A DNA stretch of 10,559 bases from Bordetella parapertussis (GCA_945907335.1 CAMDSU010000050.1:1-10559); one strand, 5' to 3'; counted from the first letter of the stretch, positions 1 to 6,771 are shown. The notes: generated from the letters alone by a model not told the origin. Made by a program: numbers and translations.

Positions 1-335
1 ATAAAAAAATAACTTTTTTGCATGATGTGCCAGAGTTGGGATTTGACATCAGAAGCTGCTTTACCTTCAGGCCCATGGTGATGGCCAATAGAGTTAGATT
101 GCCATGCGCAGTTGCAAAAAGTGATTTTTTAGCCAGAACTGAAAGGCACCGTGCTGCAGTGAATCAAATCCTGTCTGAAAGGCCTGACATCAAAGCCATT
201 GATTTAGCCCAAGCACTGTGTGATGACCAATGGTGTTTTGGCTCAAAGAATGACATTTTGTTTTATATGGATGACGATCACCTCAGTCGCAGAGGTGCTG
301 AATATGTGGTGGAACAGCTCTGGGAAAATTTTTGA
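1..335 (+). CDS. Acyltransferase, C-terminal SGNH-type domain (5' partial)
   Basis: The reading frame is open from the first bases of the window (codons in phase with position 3) to a TGA at 333-335, so this is the C-terminal end of a longer protein; the TTG at 18 is an internal Leu codon, not a start. About 110 residues are visible. The stretch ITFLHDVPELGFD and the terminal block DDDHLSRRGAEYV are typical of the SGNH hydrolase-like domain fused to the C terminus of OafA/YrhL-type membrane acyltransferases (acyltransferase family 3). The DxxH in the last block is the family's catalytic Asp-His pair. Such proteins O-acetylate cell-surface polysaccharide or LPS: the membrane domain moves the acyl group and the periplasmic SGNH domain completes the transfer. 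The N-terminal multi-TM domain would lie upstream of the window. The substrate cannot be inferred. A stand-alone SGNH esterase is less likely but not excluded. Confidence 0.72.
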   Translation, partial: KKITFLHDVPELGFDIRSCFTFRPMVMANRVRLPCAVAKSDFLARTERHRAAVNQILSERPDIKAIDLAQALCDDQWCFGSKNDILFYMDDDHLSRRGAEYVVEQLWENF

Positions 336-356
336 TCGGCTCGGGAATTTAGAATT

Positions 357-385
357 TTGATCTGGCCAAGGTGTTAGCATAGATT
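357..385 (+). promoter_or_regulatory. Weak sigma70-like promoter before the VOC gene
   Basis: TTGATC (357-362) and TAGATT (380-385) are separated by 17 bases and lie in the 89-base gap between the acyltransferase stop and the glyoxalase-like gene. Each hexamer matches the consensus at four of six positions. A transcript would begin near 392, giving a leader of about 30 bases. This is inference from hexamer matching only; read-through from the acyltransferase gene is equally possible. Confidence 0.28.
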
Positions 386-424
386 TTCAGATAAATTCTT
401 TGCGATTCGCTATTTAGGTGGAAT

Positions 425-1141
425 TTGGGCACTCTTCATACAAATATCGATCACCTGGTGGTTGCGGCCCGCAGCCTTGAAGAAGGAACCGCTTGGTGCG
501 AAGCCACTTTGGGCATCACACCGCAAGCGGGCGGTGAACATGAACAATACGGTACGCACAATCGTTTGTTCAACATTGCTACGCCGCGTTATCCCACGGC
601 TTATTTTGAAATCATCGCTATCAATCCCGTTGCCTCTGCACAAAAACGCCCTGAGAACAAGCGGTGGTTCGATCTGGATGACGACGGTTTACAAGCATCA
701 ATTGCGCAACAGCCTTCATTGATACATTTTGTGGTGAACACGACTGATATTCAAGTCGCGACCAACACCTGGAAAGCGCAGGGTCTGGATATCGGACCGG
801 TAGTGCACGCCCAACGTCAAACCGAGAAGGGACCGCTTCATTGGCAAATCACCGTGCGTAACGACGGTCAAAGACTGTTCGATGGAACACTGCCGACATT
901 GATTCAATGGGGTGAACCGGATGCAACCGAGCCTATGCGCATGCACCCAAGCACCAGCTTGCCAAGATCCGGCGTGGGCTTGCTAAATGTCACGGTCTCG
1001 CACCCTGCAACAGACATACTGACAAGCGCTTACAAAGCGGTTCATTTAAATGACATTGAAATGATCAGTGGCGAAGCGAATATTTCAGTACATTTGCAAA
1101 CACCCAAAGGGCTGGTGGTGTTGCAGAGTCGCGGTTTGTGA
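425..1141 (+). CDS. Glyoxalase-like domain (VOC superfamily) protein
   Basis: A 238-residue protein whose N-terminal part (residues 7-85) has the pattern of the glyoxalase-like domain family (PF13468 type): IDHLVVAARSLEEG at the start, a GTHN segment near residue 43, and YFEIIAINP near residue 60. His in IDHLV and Glu in YFEII sit where VOC enzymes usually place metal ligands. The second half (about 95-238) carries a weaker second repeat (LIHFVVNTTDI, then GVGLLNVTVSHPA), as expected for paired beta-alpha-beta-beta-beta units. The reaction is not predictable; VOC proteins include lyases, dioxygenases and resistance proteins. The start is TTG at 425, the only usual start codon between the in-frame stop at 392 and the conserved IDHL motif; AGGTGG at 416-421 is an SD-like sequence lying rather close to it. 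The gene stands alone and converges on the ABC transporter operon. Confidence 0.8.
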   Translation: MGTLHTNIDHLVVAARSLEEGTAWCEATLGITPQAGGEHEQYGTHNRLFNIATPRYPTAYFEIIAINPVASAQKRPENKRWFDLDDDGLQASIAQQPSLIHFVVNTTDIQVATNTWKAQGLDIGPVVHAQRQTEKGPLHWQITVRNDGQRLFDGTLPTLIQWGEPDATEPMRMHPSTSLPRSGVGLLNVTVSHPATDILTSAYKAVHLNDIEMISGEANISVHLQTPKGLVVLQSRGL

Positions 1142-1232
1142 ATACCATTTCCAACCGGGCTTGACTGCACCCATAAGTGTCAGCAGCAAGCTTGTTGTGT
1201 TGTATTTTCTTTTGATGCAGAGTTCTGCGTAT

Positions 1233-2159
1233 TCAGATACTCACCATCGCATCTTCACCAATGAGTTCAAGGTAGGCATCGTCCAAGCTGACAGGTTGAA
1301 CGCTCAGTGAACTCAGCTTGACACCGTCCAGCGTCTCGATGATGTCACGCAAGCCCAAGTTTTGCGGCAGAAAGAGTCTTATTTGGCCAGCATGGTGTCG
1401 AACAGTCCAACCCTGCAACATCGCACGCTGAGTGATGGTTTCATGATCCTCGGATTGAACCTTAGCCACCGCCTGGGCAGGCATGCGAAGAAGCAGATCG
1501 GCTACGCTGCCATTCGCCACCACTTTGCCGTTACGCATGAGGGCCACTTTGTTGCAAAGCCGCTCAGCCTCTGCGAGATGATGGCTGGTCAACAGAATCG
1601 TCGTCCCGCGATCACGCAAATCCTCTATCAGCCGCCAAAGGTCCATCCGTGCTTCAACATCAACAGCTGCTGTGGGTTCGTCCAGCACCAATATCGAGGG
1701 TTGGTGAACCAAAGCAACGGCCAAGTGCAAACGCTGTTGCCAGCCACCCGAAAGCTGTCCAACGCGTGTGTTCGCGAAGGTATTCAGGGAAAACGTGCGC
1801 ATCAGTTCAACAACGCGATGCTGACACTCTTTATTTGAAAGACCGTGAATCTGTCCAAAAAAATGAAGATTCTCAGCAGGAAATAAATCGGGGTAAAGCG
1901 CGCAGCGTTGTGTACAAAATCCAATCAGCGAACGATCTTTGTCATTCATTTGATTGAGCGGTTGGCCCATCAGACTGATTTGGCCAACATCCGGCAACAG
2001 CAATTTACAAATAATATTCAAAACAGTTGATTTGCCACAACCATTGGGGCCAAGCAGTCCCAAAATTTCACCAGCCTCCAAACGAAGACTAAACCCGTCA
2101 AGGACTTTTTGGTTGCCAAATGACTTATGAATCCCGTCTATTTCCAATGCTGCGCTCAT
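1233..2159 (-). CDS. ABC-2 type transporter, ATP-binding protein
   Basis: A 308-residue nucleotide-binding subunit that powers export through the permease encoded just upstream. Every NBD motif is intact: Walker A GPNGCGKST (residues 37-45), a Q-loop Gln in FCTQR (84), the signature LSGGWQQR (136-143), Walker B ILVLDE (156-161) and the switch His in LTSHH (193). The region after about residue 225 is the C-terminal extension common in CcmA/DrrA-like ATPases of ABC-2 exporters. The ATG at 2159 overlaps the permease stop codon by four bases (ATGA), so the pair is translationally coupled and lies in the crtI transcript. The substrate is not shown by the sequence. Linkage to a carotenoid desaturase raises the possibility of a carotenoid, lipid or polyketide-like cargo, but this is inference. 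The gene ends 91 bases from the convergent VOC gene. Confidence 0.93.
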   Translation of the reverse strand: MSAALEIDGIHKSFGNQKVLDGFSLRLEAGEILGLLGPNGCGKSTVLNIICKLLLPDVGQISLMGQPLNQMNDKDRSLIGFCTQRCALYPDLFPAENLHFFGQIHGLSNKECQHRVVELMRTFSLNTFANTRVGQLSGGWQQRLHLAVALVHQPSILVLDEPTAAVDVEARMDLWRLIEDLRDRGTTILLTSHHLAEAERLCNKVALMRNGKVVANGSVADLLLRMPAQAVAKVQSEDHETITQRAMLQGWTVRHHAGQIRLFLPQNLGLRDIIETLDGVKLSSLSVQPVSLDDAYLELIGEDAMVSI

Positions 2160-2935
2160 TGGTGTTTTTCCGTGTTTAGTAGTTGCTTATAAGAATGGAT
2201 GCCTAAACCCAGGCACAGGCCACAAAACCCGAAAAGAAAGATCAATTCGAAGCGAAGATCGACAAAGCTTTTGCCATAGGCTGCAACACCTTTGAAGGCT
2301 TGGTTCATGTGCAATATCGGATTGAGTTGAGCGAGGTTTTGCATGGCTTGCGGCATGATTTCAAGGGGAAAGAAAGTACCGCCCAGCACCAAGATAGGAA
2401 CGCCAATGGCAGATAAACCAACCACCACTTCTTCGCTTCGTCTGGCAAATCGAACACCCAGAAAAAAACCCATTCCCACGTACGAAAAAACGGAAAGTAG
2501 CAAGATCAAGCCACCCAACAAAAGACTGCCGTGGTACTGGACGCCTATCAACAAAGCAATACTGTAGAGTATGAAAACTTGCATTAACGCCAGCAGCAAC
2601 TGAGACAGCACAACGCCTAAGAAATAAGCCGATGGACGCAGTGGCGTGGTTCGCAACCGAGAAAGAGTGCCACGTTCACGCTCAGCAGCGATGATGGCAA
2701 CAGTACCGCCCAAGCAACTGAAAAACAGCGCTGCACCTACCAATATGCCAGCAGCAGCTGCATCTAAGCCAGCGCGCATGCTGATGTTATTGGCATAAAC
2801 CAAACCAAAAAGCAGCATCATGGTCGCTGGGAAAATAGCCCAGAAAATCAGTCCTCTTTTTTGACGCCATTGCTCTAGCAGTAGTCGGTGCGAAACGGCC
2901 CAAGTTTGATTCAACAACAAACGGCTACTTTTCAT
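2156..2935 (-). CDS. ABC-2 type transporter permease
   Basis: A 259-residue integral membrane protein with six predicted hydrophobic segments, starting near residues 30, 60, 110, 138, 172 and 232. The cytoplasmic stretch ERERGTLSRLRTTPLRP (about 84-101) after the second TM segment is the hallmark coupling region of ABC-2 membrane proteins (DrrB/NodJ/YhfE-like), and GGTFFPLEIMP (185-195) is the typical loop between TM5 and TM6. The length is normal for a half-transporter, so a homodimer with two copies of the adjacent ATPase is expected in the inner membrane. The start ATG at 2935 overlaps the crtI stop (ATGA, 2932-2935) and the stop overlaps the ATPase start in the same way. This double overlap implies co-translation of all three genes. 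The transported substrate is unknown. Confidence 0.92.
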   Translation of the reverse strand: MKSSRLLLNQTWAVSHRLLLEQWRQKRGLIFWAIFPATMMLLFGLVYANNISMRAGLDAAAAGILVGAALFFSCLGGTVAIIAAERERGTLSRLRTTPLRPSAYFLGVVLSQLLLALMQVFILYSIALLIGVQYHGSLLLGGLILLLSVFSYVGMGFFLGVRFARRSEEVVVGLSAIGVPILVLGGTFFPLEIMPQAMQNLAQLNPILHMNQAFKGVAAYGKSFVDLRFELIFLFGFCGLCLGLGIHSYKQLLNTEKHQ

Positions 2936-4473
2936 TGAATTGATTGTTTGAAGAGGGCTAGATCGGGAATAACTGTCTCGAGGGCTTTGGCGGACATCAA
3001 GACACCCGGGATTCCGGCGCCTGGATGGGTGCTGGCACCCACCATGAACAAATTTTCAATGTCTTCACTGCGGTTATGGGGTCGAAACCATGCACTTTGC
3101 AACAGCAGCGGCTCAAGACCAAATGCAGCTCCTTTGTATGAAAGGAGATCATCTTGAAAATCTTGCGGGGTCGTCATGAACGAGACGGTCAGGTGATCTT
3201 GCAAATTTGGAAGAACTGTTTCCTCTAGGGCCTTGGCTATCGCTGCACGGTAAGGCTCCGCTTGAACTTCCCAATCAGTGCCACTGTCCAAGTGGGGCAC
3301 GGGAGCGAGTACGTAAAAGCTATCGCACCCAGCGGGCGCCATGGTCAAATCTGTAGCCGTAGGGCGGTGCAAGTACAAGCAGAAATCTTCGGCCAGATGA
3401 TGGTTGTTAAAGATGTCTTCTAACAAAGCTTCGTATCTCGGACCAAGCAGCATCATATGGTGGGGCACATCGTCAAATCGTTTGTTGGTACCAAAATACC
3501 AAACAAACAAACTCATTGAATATCTGCCACGTTCAATCTTGGCGTTGGTCCATTTTTTTCGGTGCTGAGGCTCAATAAGGTATTTGTAGGTCCATGCAGT
3601 GTCGGCATTGGATACAACCACATCAGCGTGAATTCTTTCACCTGTCAAAAGCGTCACCCCGCAGGCTTTTCCATTTTCGATATTGATGCGTTGAACTTGC
3701 GCGCTGGTTCTGACGCTCCCCCCCATGTCTTCAATCAGACCTACCAAGCCATTCACCAAAGCACCAGTGCCACCCATGGCCCAGTGCACGCCATGGCGTC
3801 TTTCAAGTGCATTGATGAGTGAATACACACAGGTGACAGAAAATGGATTACCGCCAATCAATAGGGACTGCAGACTCATGACCTGGCGCAACTTGGGATG
3901 CTTGATATGCTTGGCCACCAATGCATACAGTGTCCGCCAACCCTTCATTCTGGACATCGAAGGCAAGGCCATCAGCATGTGGCGCATGCTGTCAAAGGCA
4001 TGGGCGCCCAAATTTTCAAATCCCAATTCATAGCAGCGATCTGCTTCTTTTAAAAAAGCGTCGTAGCCGGGACCAGCATCTGGATCCATACGCAGGACTT
4101 CACTGCGCATTTTCACGGGGTCGCCGCTGTAATCGAAATGATCGCCGTCAGCAAATCGAACTCTGTAGAAGGGGTCTAGTTTACGAAGCTCAATATCATC
4201 CGCCAAATGACGGCCTGCCAGAGCCCACAGTTCTTCAAGCAAGAAGGGCACGGTGATGATCGTCGGGCCTGCATCAAAGGTGTAGCCATCTGTTTGAATG
4301 ACGCGGGCTCGTCCTCCAGGCGTATTCATTTTTTCGAGTATTTGCACACGCCAGCCCTTGGCGCACATGCGAATGGCTGCCGCTAAGCCACCAAAACCAC
4401 TGCCAATGACCAATGCCACGGGTGCCTCAGCGTCTGCGTGACGGTGACTTTTTTTAATCGCGTTTGCATTCAT
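2932..4473 (-). CDS. crtI: Phytoene desaturase family protein (CrtI type)
   Basis: A 513-residue FAD-dependent carotenoid desaturase that would introduce double bases pairs of conjugation into phytoene at the membrane; the number of desaturation steps cannot be read from sequence. N-terminal dinucleotide-binding motif VIGSGFGGLAAAIR (22-35) is followed by GGRARV (53-58) and FDAGPTII (66-73), both typical of CrtI. Near the C terminus NLFMVGASTHPGAGIPGVL is the carotenoid desaturase signature. I chose ATG 4473 because it places the FAD motif about 20 residues in, as in the family. An in-frame ATG at 4542 would add 23 residues of no obvious role and would lie against the predicted -10. It is the first gene of a coupled operon with an ABC-2 exporter. 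No crtB, crtE or later carotenoid genes are visible. CrtN/CrtP-like oxidases are the main alternative. Confidence 0.88.
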   Translation of the reverse strand: MNANAIKKSHRHADAEAPVALVIGSGFGGLAAAIRMCAKGWRVQILEKMNTPGGRARVIQTDGYTFDAGPTIITVPFLLEELWALAGRHLADDIELRKLDPFYRVRFADGDHFDYSGDPVKMRSEVLRMDPDAGPGYDAFLKEADRCYELGFENLGAHAFDSMRHMLMALPSMSRMKGWRTLYALVAKHIKHPKLRQVMSLQSLLIGGNPFSVTCVYSLINALERRHGVHWAMGGTGALVNGLVGLIEDMGGSVRTSAQVQRINIENGKACGVTLLTGERIHADVVVSNADTAWTYKYLIEPQHRKKWTNAKIERGRYSMSLFVWYFGTNKRFDDVPHHMMLLGPRYEALLEDIFNNHHLAEDFCLYLHRPTATDLTMAPAGCDSFYVLAPVPHLDSGTDWEVQAEPYRAAIAKALEETVLPNLQDHLTVSFMTTPQDFQDDLLSYKGAAFGLEPLLLQSAWFRPHNRSEDIENLFMVGASTHPGAGIPGVLMSAKALETVIPDLALFKQSIQ

Positions 4474-4549
4474 CTGCAAAAACCTGGTGAGACTGAATTT
4501 TGGATTTATACAGGCTACCCATTTGATGGGCAATACAGACATAGTAAGG

Positions 4550-4577
4550 GATTTACCCTTTGGTTTGTCTCAGTCAA
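4550..4577 (-). promoter_or_regulatory. Putative sigma70-like promoter of the crtI-ABC operon
   Basis: On the minus strand TTGACT (4577-4572) is followed after 16 bases by TAAATC (4555-4550). The -35 is good and the -10 poor. Transcription would begin near 4543, giving a leader of about 70 bases before the preferred crtI ATG at 4473. A short palindrome, AAGGG-ATTTA-CCCTT (4546-4560), covers the -10 and could be an operator. Neither role is proven by sequence. Confidence 0.33.
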
Positions 4578-4665
4578 TACACCTATGTTTTGAGATGAAG
4601 CAGGAACTTTATGCACTGGGTGTGCCTATTTTTTTGTACGCTGAAAGTTATTCGACAGAGTTTTT

Positions 4666-4679
4666 TTGATGTAAATCAA
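4666..4679 (+). promoter_or_regulatory. FNR/Anr box, perfect consensus
   Basis: TTGATGTAAATCAA matches the FNR/Anr consensus TTGAT-N4-ATCAA at all ten defined positions. Its centre (4672.5) lies 41.5 bases upstream of base 4714, the A of the ATG of the b561 gene; a centre at -41.5 is the standard class II activation position. A -10-like TAGCAT (4702-4707) fits a start at about 4713-4714. The natural reading is that the cytochrome operon is switched on by FNR/Anr at low oxygen. The site is about 190 bases from the crtI start on the other side, so it is less likely to serve that gene. Confidence 0.82.
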
Positions 4680-4701
4680 TAACGATGTTGAGGGAATTGC
4701 T

Positions 4702-4707
4702 TAGCAT
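4702..4707 (+). promoter_or_regulatory. -10-like element of the FNR-dependent promoter
   Basis: TAGCAT matches four of six bases of TATAAT. It is 22 bases downstream of the end of the FNR box, as in class II FNR promoters, which usually lack a good -35. It predicts transcription starting at or right next to the ATG at 4714, implying a leaderless or nearly leaderless message. Confidence 0.4.
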
Positions 4708-4713
4708 GCCCTG

Positions 4714-5259
4714 ATGACTTCCACAAGCTCTTACAAGTATGGCCAAGCTTTGATCTTGCTTCATTGGCTAATGTTTTTTCTGTTTATCTTTGTTTATGCC
4801 GCCATCGAGTTTCGGGTGTACTTCGATAAAGGCATGCCAGAGCGAGAGTTCATGAAAGCCCTGCATTTCATGTTCGGGCTTTTGGTGTTACTGCTGGTGT
4901 TGTTGCGATTGGTTGCGCGTCGCTTGAGCCCCAGACTCCCTCCTGATTCATCAAAGGGCTGGTCCAAACTTTTGCACATTGGGTCTCAAGTAGCGCACTG
5001 GGTGCTGTATGCGTTCATGTTGGGCATGCCATTAATGGGCTGGATGGTGTTGAGCGCAGCGGGCAAGCCGATCCCGTTTTTTGGACTGGTCATGCCCGCT
5101 TTGATTGGGCCTGATGAAGCCTTGGCCAAGCAACTCAAGAATTTGCATGAAACGGCTGGCAGCTTGGGTTATGTGTTGATTGGCGTGCATGTTCTGGCCG
5201 CCTTTTCCCATCAATTCGTACTGAAAGACCATTTGATGGCCCGAATGCGTTTGCGTTGA
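4714..5259 (+). CDS. Cytochrome b561 (CybB-like) membrane dihaem protein
   Basis: A 181-residue four-helix cytochrome of the bacterial b561 family, which takes electrons from quinol (or, for CybB, superoxide) in the inner membrane. Likely haem ligands are His17 (ALILLHW), His51 (ALHFMFG), His145 (NLHETAG) and His159 (GVHVLAA). The spacings of 34 and 14 residues match those of E. coli CybB (His13/47/137/151). Hydrophobic segments lie near 12-30, 48-67, 91-113 and 148-168. The only ATG compatible with the family N terminus is 4714. GAGGGA at 4690-4695 is too far upstream (18 bases) to be a normal SD, and the ATG at 4706 hits a stop after two codons. The stop overlaps the next ATG as TGATG. As first gene of an FNR-controlled operon with a second b cytochrome and an octahaem c, it probably forms the quinol-side entry. 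Confidence 0.9.
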   Translation: MTSTSSYKYGQALILLHWLMFFLFIFVYAAIEFRVYFDKGMPEREFMKALHFMFGLLVLLLVLLRLVARRLSPRLPPDSSKGWSKLLHIGSQVAHWVLYAFMLGMPLMGWMVLSAAGKPIPFFGLVMPALIGPDEALAKQLKNLHETAGSLGYVLIGVHVLAAFSHQFVLKDHLMARMRLR

Positions 5260-5813
5260 TGGTGCTACCGTTTACGCTGATATTGGGGCTGTTGGCCATA
5301 GCCACCCTTGCAGGAGACTATGTTCTTCATCAGTTCAATTTGGTGTGGGTCGGCCGCTATCTGGGAATTCTCGGAACACTTTTAATACTGATCTCACTTT
5401 ATTACTCTGCTCGAAAGCGAAAGTGGGTTCAATCTGGGAATCCGCAAACACTCCTGAAGTGGCATCAGTTTGTTGCCTGGATGGGCTCAACCATGGTTTT
5501 GATTCATTCAGGCATTCACTTCAATGCCATCTTGCCTTGGTTGGCTACGATCGCTATGGGGGTTAATGTCGTGAGTGGTCTCGTTGGGAAAATACTCTTA
5601 AAGAAGTCCCAGCTATTTGTAACGACCGAGCGTGAAAAATTCAAAGCCCAAGGGTTGTCTGCAGTTGAAATTGAGCGATTCATTTTTTGGGACTCGGTGG
5701 CACTCAAAGCCATGGCGCAATGGCGTAAGGTTCATATTCCTATCTCTATTGTCTTTGCAGTATTGGCCATTGGCCATATTTTTAGTATCTTTTTGTTTTG
5801 GGAGTGGAGATGA
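5259..5813 (+). CDS. Predicted dihaem membrane cytochrome b-like protein
   Basis: A 184-residue integral membrane protein with hydrophobic segments near 3-19, 30-49, 70-90, 92-113 and 160-181. No named family is evident by eye. Two helices carry paired histidines exactly 14 apart: His69/His83 (LLKWHQF and LIHSGIH) and His159/His173 (KVHIPIS and IGHIFSI). This is the H-X13-H spacing of dihaem four-helix cytochromes such as cytochrome b of bc1 and ferric reductase-like proteins, so two bis-His b haems spanning the membrane are inferred. A charged loop, about 114-158, separates the two helices. The start ATG at 5259 shares one base with the preceding stop (TGATG); a TTG at 5256 in the same frame is a less likely start. 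Its stop overlaps the next gene (ATGA). It is probably the middle electron carrier between b561 and the multihaem cytochrome. Confidence 0.75.
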   Translation: MVLPFTLILGLLAIATLAGDYVLHQFNLVWVGRYLGILGTLLILISLYYSARKRKWVQSGNPQTLLKWHQFVAWMGSTMVLIHSGIHFNAILPWLATIAMGVNVVSGLVGKILLKKSQLFVTTEREKFKAQGLSAVEIERFIFWDSVALKAMAQWRKVHIPISIVFAVLAIGHIFSIFLFWEWR

Positions 5814-6514
5814 GTCGCACTCTCAAAATTATTTTGCTGGTTAACTTGTTGGTCATTGCTATTTTTACCTTTGCTTATGCGCAGCTGATGGTGGCCCCAG
5901 GTCTCTTGATCAAAGAACATCACGACTTAAATGGAAATTGTTTTGCTTGCCACACTTCATTCAAGGGCATTGACTCTAAGAAATGCAGCACTTGCCATTT
6001 GCCAGCCGATATTGGTCGTTTGACGACCAAAGGCCTGCCACTTACCAAGCCTTCAACTTCAGTAACTTTTCACAAAGATTTAAATCAAGGAAGTTGTGTA
6101 TCGTGCCACAGTGATCATGTTGGCGTAAAGCGATATCAGACCAAAAGAAAATTTGAGCATGCCTTATTAAAAGCAGAAACAAGAGGAAGTTGCCAGACTT
6201 GCCACAAACCCCCGGTAGATTTTATTCATCAGCAAAGCAAAGGTAACTGCACACAGTGCCACATACAGACGCAGTGGACGCCAGCAAGCTTCGAACACGA
6301 TAAATTCTTTGTGCTTGACAGACATCACTCAGCTGCGTGTTCAACATGCCACATTGCCAATAATTACAAGCGGTACACATGCTATGGGTGCCATGAACAT
6401 TCGCTTGAGAAAATCAGAAGTGAGCATTTGGAAGAAGGCATACAAAAATTTGAACAATGCGTTGAATGCCATCGCAGTGGTGATGAAAATAGCGCTAGGG
6501 GCAGCAAGGATTAG
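5810..6514 (+). CDS. Membrane-anchored octahaem cytochrome c
   Basis: A 234-residue protein with eight CXXCH c-haem motifs, with the first Cys at residues 44, 59, 96, 128, 147, 177, 191 and 217. Eleven further histidines (including His37, 38, 88, 103, 117, 140, 163, 172, 173, 197 and 206) are enough to give bis-His ligation to all haems. Residues 6-25 form an N-terminal hydrophobic segment after MSRTLK; no clear AxA cleavage site follows, so it is probably a signal anchor placing the haem domain in the periplasm. The pattern resembles cytochrome c3/doubled-CXXCH multihaem proteins rather than NapC/NrfH. The ATG at 5810 overlaps the upstream stop (ATGA) and has a strong SD, GGAGTGGAG (5801-5809). 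No catalytic-site feature such as a CXXCK motif is seen, so electron transfer is the likely role. The final partner is unknown. Confidence 0.88.
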   Translation: MSRTLKIILLVNLLVIAIFTFAYAQLMVAPGLLIKEHHDLNGNCFACHTSFKGIDSKKCSTCHLPADIGRLTTKGLPLTKPSTSVTFHKDLNQGSCVSCHSDHVGVKRYQTKRKFEHALLKAETRGSCQTCHKPPVDFIHQQSKGNCTQCHIQTQWTPASFEHDKFFVLDRHHSAACSTCHIANNYKRYTCYGCHEHSLEKIRSEHLEEGIQKFEQCVECHRSGDENSARGSKD

Positions 6515-6771
6515 ACTGAGGGATTCTTTTGAGATTTCTTTTTCCGTTTTGAAAGAATCAAAGCGGTATTGATTCCCGTGATGACCATGATCGGCCACAG
6601 CCACGTACAAACCATGACCCAAAAAAGGCGACTTTCGAGGAAAGAATTTTGGTCTGAGTTATCTGCTTTTTGAGGCCCTTCACTAAATAAGTGCCGATTT
6701 GAATAACTGGCAAAACCAAAACATGTTCCTAACAAGAGGAAAAGACAGATAAAAGCATTTGCGGTTGTCAT
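6511..6771 (-). CDS. Small two-TM membrane protein of unknown function
   Basis: An 86-residue protein I do not recognise. It has an N-terminal hydrophobic segment (about residues 5-21, AFICLFLLLGTCFGFA), a polar middle with acidic and amide residues (30-46), a second hydrophobic segment rich in Trp (about 49-70, FWVMVCTWLWPIMVITGI) and a strongly basic tail (KRKKKSQK), suggesting both termini on the cytoplasmic side. I place the start at ATG 6771, preceded by AAGG five bases upstream; a TTG at 6801 would add ten polar residues. Its TAA and the TAG of the octahaem cytochrome overlap in TTAG (6511-6514), so the two genes are tail-to-tail and mutually antisense at their ends. It might be an accessory subunit of the cytochrome system, but only position suggests this. 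Confidence 0.6.
   Translation of the reverse strand: MTTANAFICLFLLLGTCFGFASYSNRHLFSEGPQKADNSDQNSFLESRLFWVMVCTWLWPIMVITGINTALILSKRKKKSQKNPSV

Noticed and set aside
1184..1213. CAGCAAG/CTTGTTG palindrome with nearby T-rich tract as a terminator between the VOC and ABC genes
   Set aside because: The arms have no loop, so only about four pairs can form, and the T tract is interrupted and displaced.
1362..1957. Two plus-strand open frames over the ABC ATPase
   Set aside because: Both are antisense to a fully conserved nucleotide-binding domain and translate to low-complexity sequence of no known family.
4566..4581. TGT...ACA near the crtI promoter as a PpsR/CrtJ site
   Set aside because: The arms are 10 bases apart rather than the required 12, and no second copy is present.
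4706..4714. ATG at 4706 as start of the b561 gene
   Set aside because: It reads Met-Pro-stop; the family N terminus fits only ATG 4714.
6522..6559. GATTCTTT/AAAGAATC inverted repeat as a terminator for the cytochrome operon
   Set aside because: The loop is 22 bases, the stem is AT-rich and no U-run follows; it lies inside the small membrane protein gene and may reflect Lys codons.
6309..6622. Frames overlapping the end of the octahaem cytochrome on both strands
   Set aside because: They are out of frame with eight intact CXXCH motifs and have no SD or domain.
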